62,500 nucleotides of DNA from assembly GCA_964020155.1 (NCBI GenBank), contig OZ026547.1, forward strand, positions 5,803,009 through 5,865,508, written 5' to 3'. This DNA comes from Chondrilla cf. caribensis. Lineage: Eukaryota; Porifera; Demospongiae; Chondrillida; Chondrillidae. Below the pieces are notes generated by a model. The model was not told the origin of the DNA. It did not search any database and was given only the letters and a program-made list of their open reading frames with translations. The stretch's first letter is position 1, and each line of letters starts with the position of its first letter. A program made the translations under genes and the position numbers. Shown here in pieces: positions 10,059-22,120 of the stretch.

Positions 10059-11777
10059 CTGTTAAAATTACTAAATTCGGAAATAGTATCTTTCAACAAT
10101 AATTGGAGTATCAAAGATGGCATATATACCTATAAACAAGTAGATATACAAGTAGTATATTACTGTGTAATCTAACAAAGATATTAAAGAAATGATCTAC
10201 TCTGATCACAAGCACACCAAAGAAACGTACACAACACTTTGAACTATAGCTATAGTAGTAGAGTTAATAACATGCACAGATTGATCACGATACTTCTCAA
10301 TAATTATTATGTTTTGACTTCATGTAGCCAATTTTTACAGAATTCACTTCAATCGCCATCAAAGCTCAATCAATAACCAAGTGTACACAAACACAAATAA
10401 CACAAATATCTTCTGAATCAAATCAATTAAGCTTGGCAATATTTATGAACCTTTATGGAATCTGATCACTAGTAATGGATTAACTGAAGCAGGAGATATA
10501 CACTGGAGTAGTGCATGAATTATAAATATTATAGCATTCTATTTCTGAAATTAAATCTGAGTGAGTGTGCATGTAAGCATTTGAGTGAGCATTTGAGTGA
10601 TGCACGATGCATATGCGTACTCACTGCACTAACAGTTCTTAGAATGTAATTATTCAGAGACATAAAGATGCATTTGTACGCACAAAAACATGAGCCTATA
10701 TTTGACTATTCCTGGAGATGTCCTCATTTCCTCTCTATCATGGATTACTTGGGTTCCTTCCTTCCTCCTATAGCATGGTTCAAGACTGCAAACAACTGAC
10801 ATTCGTTTGATATGCTCATCCACTGTATAGATTTAAGAGACCATCTTTCATGGCAGTTGTGATTATATCAGGCAAGATGAAGAAACACTTATTTGGTCAA
10901 TTCACTGTAATTTTTTTATTGTAGATATCCAACCAATATTATACTTCTAGATAATTGTTGGAAAATTCCAGCAAACTGTTGTCTAAACTGCAAGTGCTCT
11001 CAGGCAACTGCAACCTAACAAATATCATACAGCAAGATAAGCATGACATTGCCAATATTTCGCTATGACTGTGATGTCATATCAATTATGCCTGATGTCA
11101 ACACATGTATATGCATTTCGGTTTGAATTGGTTTTTCTATCTGAACACCATCATTTCAAAATATTGTTTGAAAGTGCTCACAGTGGAATAATAACCCCAG
11201 AGTTCTTCACAATTGTGTATGTGAAAGCAAAAAGGGCCCTGAAGCTATTTTTGCCAAATGCGTGTTTTTGGCATTGTTCGCTAGCCTATTCAACACTGCA
11301 GATGATGATGCTATCATTCAGATCACAGGACCAACTATTTATGTGCTACATATCCTGTTCAAGTCGCTCCACACAACGTTAACGTTATTACGGATAACAG
11401 CCAATAAGCTAATAACCCAAGACCACCTCTATACAAATATCACCTATCCTAAGTGACAATAACTGAATTTTCCAATAATATGTCAACCCAACTAACGAGG
11501 CTGAAGCACCTCTTCACAAAGACCACCTGTCTCTAGACACCACTTTTCAGTGGTCCCTCTGGTGGTCTTCTTGTACAGGTTACACTGTTACAGTAGTTTC
11601 AAGCCTGAATAAGGTAATTGAGGTGTGCCTTGAGGAGCCCAGCACTTGTGGGGTGACGGTGTGCCTACCTATGCTGAATTGTGGTAAGGGCAAACCCATC
11701 TCAGCTAATGGTGTGATACTCGAACATTGTTTAACTCTACTACACACATGGCCCCAAGTCTTGAAACCGGAGCTGTT

Positions 11778-11846
11778 GGTGATACTTGCGATCAACTAGT
11801 ACCACAAGAAACCTATGGACATCAAGGAACACTAGAAGATGTTGAG
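11778..11846 (+). pseudogene. Decayed Gly-X-Y exon upstream of gene 3
   Basis: Same relic as in units 1 and 2, here with an extra CG dinucleotide (GATACTTGCGATCAAC) that shifts frame. Confidence 0.5.
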
Positions 11847-12179
11847 TATACACAAGTTAGCAAATTACGTCATGAGAGGACATAGAGTTATTACATTAGT
11901 GGTGCAACCATGCAGGTGCTGCTAACTCAGTTACAGAAGCCATACAAGTACAATGAAGTCATAAGGCAATTCAGGAGGTCACTATGCCTGCATATGTCCA
12001 TTAGTAACCCAATGAGCAGTGGATAAACTCAGGACATATAGGGGACATGTACGTAGACTTTGTAAGTATGTTAACAGTTGCTGAGTAAATACATGACATC
12101 CTGACACTTTTAAATACTAGAACTACAATTGGCAATAAGTTATGGAAATACATATTATGTCTTATAAAAAAATTGCAAT

Positions 12180-12200
12180 TGCACACACATACACACACAA

Positions 12201-12265
<65 letters not shown>
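12180..12265. repeat. (AC)n microsatellite
   Basis: AC tract upstream of collagen gene 3, in the position shared by all units. Confidence 0.95.
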
Positions 12266-12266
<1 letters not shown>

Positions 12267-12492
12267 GAACAGATCAAGACACCTCAACCCAGACACACAC
12301 AAAGACATCAAGACACCTCAACCCACACACACACTCAAATCAACCTGTTTACACCAATGTGGAGTTATTATAAGGATTCCACATATTGGATTCTTATATA
12401 TTCCAATTCCCATTCTTTGTCTATATCAATAGAAAGCATACCCACAAACACACAATGAATATCATTAAAAGTGGGTTTGTTATCCCAGTGAC

Positions 12493-12500
12493 TACAAAAG
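12493..12500 (+). promoter_or_regulatory. TATA-like box of collagen gene 3
   Basis: TACAAAAG, 78 nt upstream of the ATG at 12571. Confidence 0.5.
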
Positions 12501-12570
12501 CTGCCTGTTCTGTTGTGGTTACCACAAAACTAGCCCTGAGAAATCTACAGTGTTAACTAGAGATACAGAT

Positions 12571-14034
12571 ATGGTTCTAAGCATTCAGGTCTTTGTACAA
12601 GTGGTTCTTTTGTTCTGTGTGGTGACTACCAGTATGGGGGGTAACACTGACTGGCAAAAGGCATTTTCACGTCTTGAAAACAAAGTAAAGGTGCAACAAG
12701 AAGAAATCAGGTCACTTCACCAGATAATAGATCAGTTGGAGAAGAGACTAGAACAACTTGAAACAAAAGGTGAGTTGGGTGAGGATCAAGTACAACCTGT
12801 AGTCCCTACTCCTCAAACCTATTAGTCAGGACCATCCTCCTATAGAGTATATAGAGAGAGTCTATGCATTTACTTCATTAATGACGTTTTCCCACATTGG
12901 TGAGTGGCAAAAGGTTAACCTATTAAATGGAGAATGGCTAATTCAACCATCATATCAATGGAGAAACTCAATAAAAGCATTTCTGAATTCACTATGAACA
13001 ATGGCTGTACAGACATGTATTGTATTCATACTTGGTGTTGTCATTAGACAAGAATACCGTTGATTTTGGTTTGGGAACAATCTTCACCCAAGACAATACG
13101 TTAAATGTAGATTTTGACATCAAATCCCACTAAAATTGTCAATTTTCACCATTTTACAACTGGCCATTGGACACAATAAACTTTGCTTTATAAAGATGCT
13201 ATATGATATGATACAATTGAATACAGTGTGTGCTAATCCAAATGATCATGTTGAAAATGTGAATTACATATACTCATTGTTTTTTGAACAGATAAACTCC
13301 TGCAAAGAATTAGACGACAAGATGTTTGCAATTGTTCACTTGGAGCGAAAGGGGATAGAGGAACACCAGGACTGAATGGGATAAATGGAACAAAGGGTGA
13401 AAAGGGAGACCCAGGGTCACGTGGGAGGAGGGGTGAAAAAGGAGAGTTAGGACTGCCAGGATCTCCAGGACCCCAAGGACTAAATGGAACAAAAGGTGAA
13501 CGTGGGGAAAAAGGACAACAAGGGAGTGTTGGACAGAAAGGTGAACCAGGACTGGAAGGAGAGCAAGGACGGCCTGGAGTTAATGGAACAAAAGGTGAAC
13601 GTGGAGAAATAGGACAAACAGGAGATTCTGGACAGAAAGGTGAACCAGGAATGAAAGGAGAGAGAGGAGTGCAAGGATTTAATGGAACAAAAGGTGAACA
13701 TGGAATGAAAGGAGAGCAAGGTCCGAGAGGAAATAAGGGAATACGAGGAGAAAAGGGAGTGCCAGGAATGACAGGAGCTCGAGGACTTAATGGAACAAAG
13801 GGAGAAAAGGGCGAACCAGGAGTTAAAGGAGTTAATGGAACAAAAGGTGACCAAGGAGAAACAGGACAACCAGGGAATGGTGGACAGAAAGGTGAGGCAG
13901 GAATGAAAGGGGATCAAGGTCCAAGAGGAAACAAGGGAGAGCAAGGGGAAAAGGGAGAGTCAGGAAGTGATGGACAGAAAGGTGAACCAGGAGTGTGTGA
14001 ATTCGGATGTATAGGGCCCAACTATCCTGGATAA
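12571..14034 (+). CDS. Short secreted collagen-like protein, gene 3
   Basis: Exons 12571-12769 and 13292-14034, same phase 1 intron as gene 1, product 313 aa. Signal peptide at 1-23, coiled coil at about 35-63 (with I-I-D-Q-L where gene 1 has I-M-E-Q-M), and a C-N-C pair at 79-81. An uninterrupted Gly-X-Y helix of 73 triplets follows (84-302), then a tail with the C-E-F-G-C motif and the stop TAA at 14032. It has 12 more triplets than gene 1, from an inserted G-E-R-G-E-K-G-Q-Q-type block and a longer C-terminal part. The in-helix Cys of gene 1 is His here (GEHG). NGT sequons recur as in gene 1. No lectin or C1q head. The C-terminal pair Cys302/Cys306 could link chains. Confidence 0.88.
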
Positions 14035-15689
14035 GTGCTATAATTTTGGGAATTTCCAAGTGGACAAGTGCAAACATCTTGTCGTCTAGTTCTTTCCAGA
14101 AGTTTATCTGTTTATCTACAATGAACTATAGCTATAATAGAGTTAATAACATGACACAAATTTATTGCAATACGTCTCAATATGTTTTGACTTCATGTAG
14201 TCAATTTATACAGAATTCACTTCAATCACCATCAAAGTTCAATTAATAACCAAGTGTACACGAAACACAAATATCTTCTGAATCAAATCAATTAAGCTTG
14301 GCAATACTTATGAATCTTTATGGAATCTGATACTGCATGCCTTCACAGAGCTCTTGCACATGCACCATAATCATTAAAATTAATAATAATAACAATTATT
14401 CCACCCACTATTTTAAACACACGAGCAATAGATTAACTAAAGCAGGAGATATACACTGGAGTAGTGCATGATCTTTTAATATTATAGCATTCTATTTTTT
14501 AAATCAAATCTGAGTGAGTGTGCACGTAAGCATTTGAGTGATGCACGATACATATGCGAACTTACTGCACTAACAGTTCTTAGAATGTAATTATTCAGAA
14601 ACATAAAGATGCATTTGTAGAAAACAAGAGACTATATTTGACTATTCCTGGACGTGTCCCCATTTCCTCTGACTCATGGGTTACTTGGGTTCCTTCCTTC
14701 CTCCTATAGAATGGTTAAATACAAACGTTTGATATGGTCATTCAATGTATAGATTTAAGAGACCATCTTTCATGGCAGTTGTGATTATATCAGGCAAGAT
14801 GAGAAAACACTTATTTGGTCATTTCACTGTAATTTTTTCATTGCAAATATCCAACCATTATTATGTTTCTAGTTAATATATTGGAAAATTCCAACAAACT
14901 GCTGTCTAAACAAGGTGCAAGTGCTCTCAGGCAACTTACAGCAGGACAAGCATGGCATTGCCAATGTTTCGCTATGACTGTGATGTCATATCAATTATGC
15001 CTGATGTCAACACATGTATATGCATTTCGGTATGAATTGTTTATTCTATCTGAACCCATACTAAACCATCATTTCAAAATATTGTTTGAAAGTGCTCACA
15101 GTGGAATGATAACCCCAGAGTTCTTCACAATTGTGTATGTGAAAGCAAAAAGGGCCCTAAAGCTATTTTTGCCAAATGCGTGTTTTTGGCATTGTTCGCT
15201 AGCCTATTCAACACTGCAGATGATGATGCTATCATTCAGATCACAGGACCAACTATTTATGTGCTACATATCCTGTTCAAGTCGCTCCACGCAACATTAT
15301 TACAGATAACAGCCAATAAGCTAATAACCCAAGACCACCTCTATACAAATATCACCTATCCTAAGTGACAATAACTGAATCTTCCAATAATATGTCAACC
15401 CAACTAACGAGGCTGAAGCACCTCTTCACAAAGACTATCTGTCTCCAGACACCACTTTTCAGTGGTTCCTCTGGTAGTCTTCTTGTACAGGTTACACTGT
15501 TACAGTAGTTTCAAGCATGAATAAGGTAATTGAGGGGTGCCTTGCGGAGCCCAGCACTTGTGGGGTGATCATGTGCCTACCTATGCTGAATTGTGGTAAG
15601 GGCAAACCCATCTCAGCTAATGGTGTGATACTCGAACATTGTTTAACTCTACTATACACATGGCCCCAAGTCTTGAAACCGGAGCTGTT

Positions 15690-15756
15690 GGTGATACTTG
15701 ATCAACTAGTACCACAAGAAACCTATGGACATCAAGGAACACTAGAAGATGCTGAG
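15690..15756 (+). pseudogene. Decayed Gly-X-Y exon upstream of gene 4
   Basis: Same relic: GGTGATACTTGATCAACTAG and following, with GATGCTGAG at its end. Confidence 0.5.
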
Positions 15757-16086
15757 GATACACAAGTTAGCAAATTAGGTCATGAGAGGACATAGAGTTA
15801 TTACATTAGTGGTGCAACCATGTAGGTGCGGCTAACTCAGTTACAGAAGACATACAAGTACAATGAAGTCATAAGGCAATTCAGGAGGTCACTATGACTG
15901 CATATGTCCATTAGTAACCCAATGAGCAGTGGATAAACACAGGACATATAGGGGACATGTACGAAGACTTTGTAAGTATGTTAACAGTTGCTGAGTAAAT
16001 ACATGACATCCTGACAATTACTAGAACTACAATTGGCAATAAGTTATGGAAATACATATTATTATGTCTTATAAAAAAATTGCAAT

Positions 16087-16090
16087 TGCA

Positions 16091-16155
<65 letters not shown>

Positions 16156-16158
16156 ACA
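16087..16158. repeat. (AC)n microsatellite
   Basis: AC tract upstream of collagen gene 4. Confidence 0.95.
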
Positions 16159-16365
16159 CCTCGACCCAGACACACGAAGACATTAAGACACCTCAACCCA
16201 CACACACTTAAATCAACCTGTTTACACCAATGTGGAGTTACTATAAGGATTCCACATATAGGATTCTTATATATTCCAATTCCCATTCTTTGCCAATATG
16301 AATAGAAAGCATACCCACAAACACACAATGAATATCATTAAAAGTGGGTTTGTTATCCCAGTGAC

Positions 16366-16373
16366 TACAAAAG
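16366..16373 (+). promoter_or_regulatory. TATA-like box of collagen gene 4
   Basis: TACAAAAG, 78 nt upstream of the ATG at 16444. Confidence 0.5.
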
Positions 16374-16443
16374 CTGCCTGTTCTGTTGTGGTTAGCACAA
16401 AACTAGCTCTGAGAAATCTACAGTGTTCACTAGAGATACAGAT

Positions 16444-17995
16444 ATGGTTCTAAGTATTCAGGTCTTTGTTCAAGTGGTTCTTTTGTTCTGTGTGGTGACT
16501 ACCAGTATGGGGGGTAACACTGACTGGCAAAAGGCATTTTCGCGTCTTGAAAAAAAAGTAAAGGTGCAACAAGAAGAAATCAGGTCACTTCACCAGATAA
16601 TAGAACAGCTGGAAAAGAGACTAGAACAACTTGAAACAAAAGGTGAGTTTGGTGAGGTTCAAATACAACCTCTAGTCCCTACTCTTCAAACCTATTAGTC
16701 AGGACAATCCTCCTAAAGAGTATATAGATAGAGTTTATGTGTTTACTTCATTAATGATATTCTCCCACATTGGTGAGTGGCAAAAAGTTAACCTATTAAA
16801 TGGAGAATGGCTAATTCAACCATCATATCGATGGGGAATCAAAGCATTTCTGAATTCACTATGAACAATGGCTGTACAGTCATGAAATACTTGGTGTTGT
16901 CATTGGACAAGAATACCTCTGATTTTGGTTTGGGAAGAATCTTCAACGAAGATAATACGTTAAATGTAGATTTTGACCTCAAATTCCACTAAAATTGTCA
17001 ATTTCCACCATTTCACAACCGGCCATTGGATGCAATAACCTTTGGTTTATAAATACACCATACACCATATAGTATGTATTTCTGGGTGCCACTAAAGTAG
17101 CCTATGGCTAATGGTTCCCCAGGCTAAATAAGATTACCTGATACCTGATACCTGATACAATGAATACACTATGTGCTAATCCATATGATCATGTTGAAAA
17201 TGTGAATTACATATACTCATTGTTTTTTGGACAGATAAACTCCTGCAAAGAATTAGACGACAAGATGTTTGCAATTGTTCACTTGGAGCGAAAGGGGATA
17301 GAGGAACACCAGGACTGAATGGGATAAATGGAACAAAGGGTGAAAAGGGAGACCCAGGGTCACGTGGGAAGAGGGGTGAAACAGGAGAGGTAGGACTGCC
17401 AGGATCTCCAGGACCCCAAGGACTTAATGGAACAAAAGGTGATCGAGGAGAAAAAGGACAACAAGGGAGTGTTGGCCAGAAAGGTGAACCAGGACTGGAA
17501 GGAGAGCAAGGGCGGCCTGGAGTTAATGGAACAAAAGGTGAACATGGAGAAATAGGACACACAGGAGACTCTGGACAGAAAGGTGAACCAGGAATGAAAG
17601 GAGACAGAGGAGTGCAAGGATTTAATGGAACAAAAGGTGAACATGGAATGAAAGGAGAGCGAGGTCCGAGAGGAAATAAGGGAATACGAGGAGATAAGGG
17701 AGTGCCAGGAATGACAGGAGCTCAGGGACTTAATGGAACAAAGGGAGAAAAGGGTGAACCAGGAGTTAAAGGAGTTAATGGAACAAAAGGTGAACAAGGA
17801 GAAACAGGTCAACCAGGGAATGATGGACGGAAAGGTGAAGCAGGACTGAAAGGAGAGATAGGTCCAAGAGGAAAAAAGGGAGAGCAAGGGGAAAAGGGAG
17901 AGCCAGGAATACCAGGACCACAAGGAGTTAATGGAACAAAAGGTGAACAAGGAGGGTGTGAATTCGGATGTGTAGGGCCCAACAGTTCTGGATAA
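16444..17995 (+). CDS. Short secreted collagen-like protein, gene 4
   Basis: Exons 16444-16642 and 17235-17995, phase 1 intron, product 319 aa. Signal peptide, coiled coil, C-N-C pair (79-81), 75 Gly-X-Y triplets (84-308) and a C-terminal C-E-F-G-C tail, as in gene 3. The extra triplets come from a G-P-Q-G-V-N-G-T-K-type block near the end. NGT sequons recur through the helix. The intron is about 70-90 bp longer than in gene 3 because of an insert (17047-17160) ending in tandem ACCTGAT. Genes 3 and 4 are each other's closest relatives in the window. Confidence 0.88.
17047..17160 (+). mobile_element. Small insertion with ACCTGAT tail in the intron of gene 4
   Basis: The other units run directly from TTTATAAAGATGC to GATATGATACAATTGAATAC. 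Here about 100 nt with GTAGCCTATGGCTAATGG, CCCAGGCTAAATAAG and three to four copies of ACCTGAT intervene. A short body with a tandem simple tail resembles a truncated SINE. I could not find a tRNA-like promoter in it. Confidence 0.5.
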
Positions 17996-19613
17996 GTGTT
18001 ATAATTTCGGGAATTTCCAAGTGGACAAGTGCAAACATCTTGTCGTCTAGTTCTTTCCAGAAGTTTATCTGTTTATCTACAATGAACTATAGCTATAATA
18101 GAGTTAATAACATGACACAGATTTATTGCAATACGTCTCAATATGTTTTGACTTCATGTAGTCAATTTATACAGAATTCACTTCAATCACCATCCAAGTT
18201 CAATCAATAACCAAGTGTACACGAAACACAAATATCTTCTGAATCAAATCAATTAAGCTTGCCAATACTTATGAATCTTTATAGTATCTGATACTGAATG
18301 CCTTCACAGAGCTCTTGCACATGCACTATAATGATTAAAATTAATAATAATAACAATTATTCCACCCACTATTTTAAACACACGAGCAATGGACTAACTA
18401 AAGCAGGAGATATACACTGGAGTAGTGCATGATCTTTTAATATTATAGCATTCTATTTCTGAAATCAAATCTGAGTGAGCATTTGAGTGATGCACGATGC
18501 ATATGAGAACTTACTGCACTAAAAGTTCTTAGAATGTAATTATTCAGAAATATAAAGATGCATTTGTACACACAGAAAACATGAGGCTATATTTGACTAT
18601 TCCTGGACGTGTCCCCATTTCCTCTGACTCATGGGTTACTTGGGTTCCTTCCTTCCTCCTATAGAATGGTTAAATACAAACGTTTGATATGCTCATCCAA
18701 TGTATAGATTTAAGAGACCATCTTTCATGGCAGTTGTGATTATATCAGGGAAGATGAGAAAACACTTATTTGGTCATTTTACTGTGCTAATTTTTTTTCA
18801 TTGCAGATATCCAACCATTATTATGTTCCTTATAGTTAATATGTTGGAAAATTCCAACAAATGGTTGTCTAAACAAGGTGCAAGTGTTCTCAGGCAACTG
18901 CAACCTAACAAATATCATACAGCAGGATAAGCATGGCATTGCCAATGTTTCGCTATGACTGTGATGTCATATCAATTATGCCTGATGTCAACACATGTAT
19001 AATATTCGGTATGAATTGTTTTTTCTATCTGAACACGATCAGTTCAAAATATTCTTTGAAAGTGATCACAGTGGAATAATTACCCCAGAGTTCTTCACAA
19101 TTGTGTAAGTGCAAGAAAAAAGCCCTTAAGCTTTTTGCCAAATGCGTGTTTTTGGCATTGTTCGTTAGCCTATTCAACACTGCAGGTGATGATGCTATCA
19201 TTCAGATCGTAGGAGCAAATATTTATGCACTACATATCCTGTTCAAGTCACTCCATGCAACGTTATTATGGATAACAACCAATAAGCTAATAATGCAAGA
19301 CCACCTCTATACAAATATCACCTATCCTAAGTGACAATAACTCAATTTTCTAATAATATGTCAACCCAACTAACAAGGATGAAGCACCTCTTCACAAAGA
19401 CTACCTGTCTGTCTGACACCACTTTTCAGTGGTCCCTCTGGTGGTCTTCTTGTACAGGTTACACTGTTAGATTTGTTTCAAGCCTAAGCAATGTAATTGA
19501 GGTATGCCTTTCAGGAGCCCTGCACTTGTGGGGTGATCATGTGCCTGCCTATGTATGCTTTATTTGTATTGAAGGAAACTAATCTCAGCAAATGGTGTGG
19601 GGTTCATAAACTA

Positions 19614-20063
19614 CGGTACGGTTCAAAAAAAACTAAACGTTACCGGATAAAAGTTACCTGTTAATCCGATAATGGTTAACGCTTTTCGGTAAAAAGTTAA
19701 CTGATTTCTGGTAACCGTTAACCGATAACCGTTAACAGATAACCGTCAATGGTACGTTATAAATTTTTAATCGTTGAAGAAGAAGGACTTAAAGTATCGA
19801 AGGCGAGTGTTTAAGTAACGATTCAAAAGCACAAAAGACATGGGAACATCTCTCCGTCTTCCTGGATCTTGTCGACCGACTCTTCGACGGATCGTTCGTG
19901 AGTTACGCAATTCGCAGCTGTCATTTGGTAATATACGCTTACGTAATAATGATTACGTAATAAGAAAGCTACCGGTAACGGTTAACGGATAACGGTTAAC
20001 CGTTAACTGTTAACTGAAAAACGGTAAAGGTGATTACCGCTTGGTTTTTTTTGAACCGTACTG
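19614..20063. mobile_element. MITE with TA target duplication
   Basis: Terminal inverted repeats CGGTACGGTTCAAAAAAAAC and, at the other end, its near complement (CAGTACGGTTCAAAAAAAAC when inverted), flanked by TA on both sides (19612-19613, 20064-20065). Subterminal parts carry many GGTTAACCG / CCGTTAACC motifs in both orientations. No reading frame. TA target and a CAGT-type end suggest a Tc1/mariner-superfamily non-autonomous element. The matching site in the right arm of the palindrome is empty. Confidence 0.85.
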
Positions 20064-20127
20064 TATGCATTGTTCAAGTCTTCTACACATTAGACCTTCT
20101 TGACTTGACAGGTAAGCAGAATCTGCT

Positions 20128-20194
20128 GGAGATACTGGATCAACTGGGAATGCAGGGAATTTCTGGACATCCAGAAGTGCTAGGAGATGTGGAG
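20128..20194 (+). pseudogene. Decayed Gly-X-Y exon upstream of gene 5
   Basis: The best preserved copy: GGAGATACTGGATCAACTGG reads G-D-T-G-S-T-G-N-A-G, then a frameshift, then S-G-H-P-E-V-L-G-D-V. It is preceded by a plausible splice acceptor, CTTCTTGACTTGACAG. This shows that the relic before each gene was once a collagen exon. Confidence 0.6.
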
Positions 20195-20499
20195 TATACA
20201 CAAGTTCGTGCTCACTGAAGTATTCAGTCAAGCCTACCAAGTAGCAAATAAGATTATGGGAAGACATACAGTTGTAGCATTTGCTAACTCAGATATGACA
20301 GTCACAAAACATGTCAGGAGGTCACTGTGTCATATGTTAAAAAGTAATACACAATGAACAGGTTCAGGATGTTCAGTCAGTGACCATGCAATTAAGTACG
20401 TAGACTAAGTTTGTTTACAGCAATCTCCATGGATTGCCTAGAATGTATATTATGATGTCCAACATGATATGGTAATGTTAAGGGTTGATGGAATTCAGC

Positions 20500-20521
20500 A
20501 CACACACAAACATACACACAA

Positions 20522-20583
<62 letters not shown>

Positions 20584-20623
20584 GCACAAACCCACAAATG
20601 CACACACAGACACACACACGCAC

Positions 20624-20670
<47 letters not shown>

Positions 20671-20707
20671 CCCACACATGAACACACAGACACACACACA
20701 CATGCAT

Positions 20708-20768
<61 letters not shown>

Positions 20769-20784
20769 CACAAATGCACACACA

Positions 20785-20855
<71 letters not shown>
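20500..20855. repeat. (AC)n tract with higher-order repeats
   Basis: AC dinucleotides interrupted by CCCACAAATGCACACACAG-type blocks that recur roughly every 90-120 nt, so a larger unit has been tandemly copied inside the microsatellite. Confidence 0.9.
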
Positions 20856-20857
<2 letters not shown>

Positions 20858-20858
<1 letters not shown>

Positions 20859-20918
20859 TAGTAGAGTAGGTACAATGGTACTCACACTGTAGTGTAGATT
20901 CAATGGTACACACGCTGT
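20858..20918. repeat. Two stray units of the 28-bp minisatellite
   Basis: GTAGGTACAATGGTACTCAC and ACTGTAGTGTAGATTCAATG directly follow the (AC)n tract. They match the unit of the large array at 42-57 kb. Confidence 0.75.
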
Positions 20919-20969
20919 GTATGTTATGTGCTGTGTATGTGTATGTAATGTTAAGGGTTGATGGAATTC

Positions 20970-21065
20970 AGCACACACACACGCACGCACACACACACAT
21001 AACACACACGCACGCACGCACGTACACACATAACACACACGCACGCACGCACGTACACACACATA
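20970..21065. repeat. (AC)n with CACG steps
   Basis: AC and ACGC dinucleotides, including two copies of a block ending GCACGTACACAC. It directly follows a repeated GTTAAGGGTTGATGGAATTC that also precedes the first tract at 20476. Confidence 0.9.
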
Positions 21066-21158
21066 CACAGTAATCAACCTGATCACACCAAAGCTAAACA
21101 CTTGAAGCCATTCTTATCACATCAAAGGGTAATTTCTTAGGATTCCACATTCATGTGG

Positions 21159-21184
21159 TGTGTATGTGTGTGTTTGTGCATGTG

Positions 21185-21264
<80 letters not shown>

Positions 21265-21320
21265 GTGTGTGTGTGTGTGTGCGCGTGTGTGTATATGTGT
21301 GTGTGTTTGTGAGTGTGTTT
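21159..21320. repeat. (TG)n microsatellite
   Basis: TG tract, opposite in strand sense to the AC tract at 20500-20855. It forms the right side of the palindrome centre. Confidence 0.95.
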
Positions 21321-21725
21321 TAATTTAGATAAATAGTTTCATTATTCTCATGGGAAGTCTTCTAGTTACTCTTAAAAAAGTATGATAGAGGTAATCTCAG
21401 AATTCCTTCTATCCTTAACGTTACCATATCATGCTGGACATCATATACATTCTTGGCAATCCTTGGAGATTGCTGTAAACAAACTTAGTCTATGTACTTG
21501 CATGATCACTGACTGAACAATCCTGAACCTGTTCATTGTGTGCTACTTATGCAGTCACAGTGACCTCCTGAATTGCCTTGTAAATTTATATGCGCATGAC
21601 ATGCTTAAGACTACTGGAGTTAGCTAATGCAGCAATAGTATGTCTTCCAATAATGTAATTTGCTACTTGGTAGGCTTGTCTAATCCTTTGAAAAAATGTT
21701 GTTGTTGAGCACACACTAATGTATG

Positions 21726-21793
21726 CTCAACATCTCCTGATGTTTCTGGATATCCAGAAGTTCCTTGTGGTCCTAGTCCATCCAGTATCTCCA
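21726..21793 (-). pseudogene. Decayed Gly-X-Y exon, inverted copy
   Basis: On the minus strand it reads G-D-T-G-W-T and, one base shifted, G-P-Q-G-T-S-G-Y-P. A pyrimidine-rich acceptor ending GACAG precedes it. It is the right-arm counterpart of 20128-20194. Confidence 0.55.
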
Positions 21794-22120
21794 ACAGATT
21801 CTGGTTCCCTGTCAAGATGAGGAGGTCTTAGTTGTAGTAGAGCTAAACAGTACAAAGTTTATGAGCTCCACCTTTGGCTGAGATGAGTTCACCACAAATT
21901 GAGCATATATTATAGTCAGGCACACCATCATCCCACAAGTGAAGGCTAACTAATGTAGAAGTGAGACCCGTACAAAGGGGACCACTGAAAAGTGCATGGT
22001 GTCCAGAGATAGGTGGTCTTTGTGAGGAGGTGCTTTAGTCTTGTATATCGTGGACATAATAATATTGGAAATTTTAGTTATTGTCACTAAATATAGGTGA
22101 TCTTTGTGTAGAGGTGGCTT

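Larger units (their letters stand above)
7081..11543 (+). repeat. Collagen tandem unit 2
   Basis: 4463 bp, longer than its neighbours because of a 318-bp element in exon 2 and a long (AC)n tract. Otherwise almost the same sequence as unit 1, including the intron and about 1.6 kb of 3' flank. Confidence 0.85.
11544..15455 (+). repeat. Collagen tandem unit 3
   Basis: 3912 bp. More similar to unit 4 than to units 1 and 2 in exon 2 and in the sequence just after the stop codon. The more distal 3' flank (about 14950-15455) is nearly the same as in unit 1, suggesting exchange between units. Confidence 0.8.
15456..19422 (+). repeat. Collagen tandem unit 4
   Basis: 3967 bp with the same layout as unit 3. 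The 3' flank (about 18950-19340) is more diverged than in units 1-3, and the small conserved reading frame seen there in units 1-3 is broken. Confidence 0.8.
19301..22120. repeat. Large imperfect palindrome
   Basis: The left arm (19301-20495) and right arm (about 21400-22120) are reverse complements over most of their length. CCACCTCTATACAAATATC at 19301 pairs with the sequence ending at 22120. The decayed collagen exon, the AGGAGGTCACTGTG block and the ACAGCAATCTCC block all recur inverted. The left arm also holds a 450-bp MITE that the right arm lacks. The centre (20500-21398) is CA-rich on the left and TG-rich on the right. It most likely arose by inverted duplication of the region upstream of gene 5. 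Confidence 0.8.

Noticed and set aside
6599..15309. Conserved plus-strand frame of about 105-111 codons downstream of genes 1, 2 and 3
   Set aside because: Similarity is no higher than in the surrounding non-coding DNA, indels shift it in unit 4, and the composition is not protein-like.
4444..16992. Conserved 61-codon plus-strand frame between the two collagen exons in units 1, 2 and 4
   Set aside because: It lies in the intron, is frame-broken in unit 3 and gene 5, and has no splice sites that keep it in phase. Its conservation follows from recent duplication of the whole unit.
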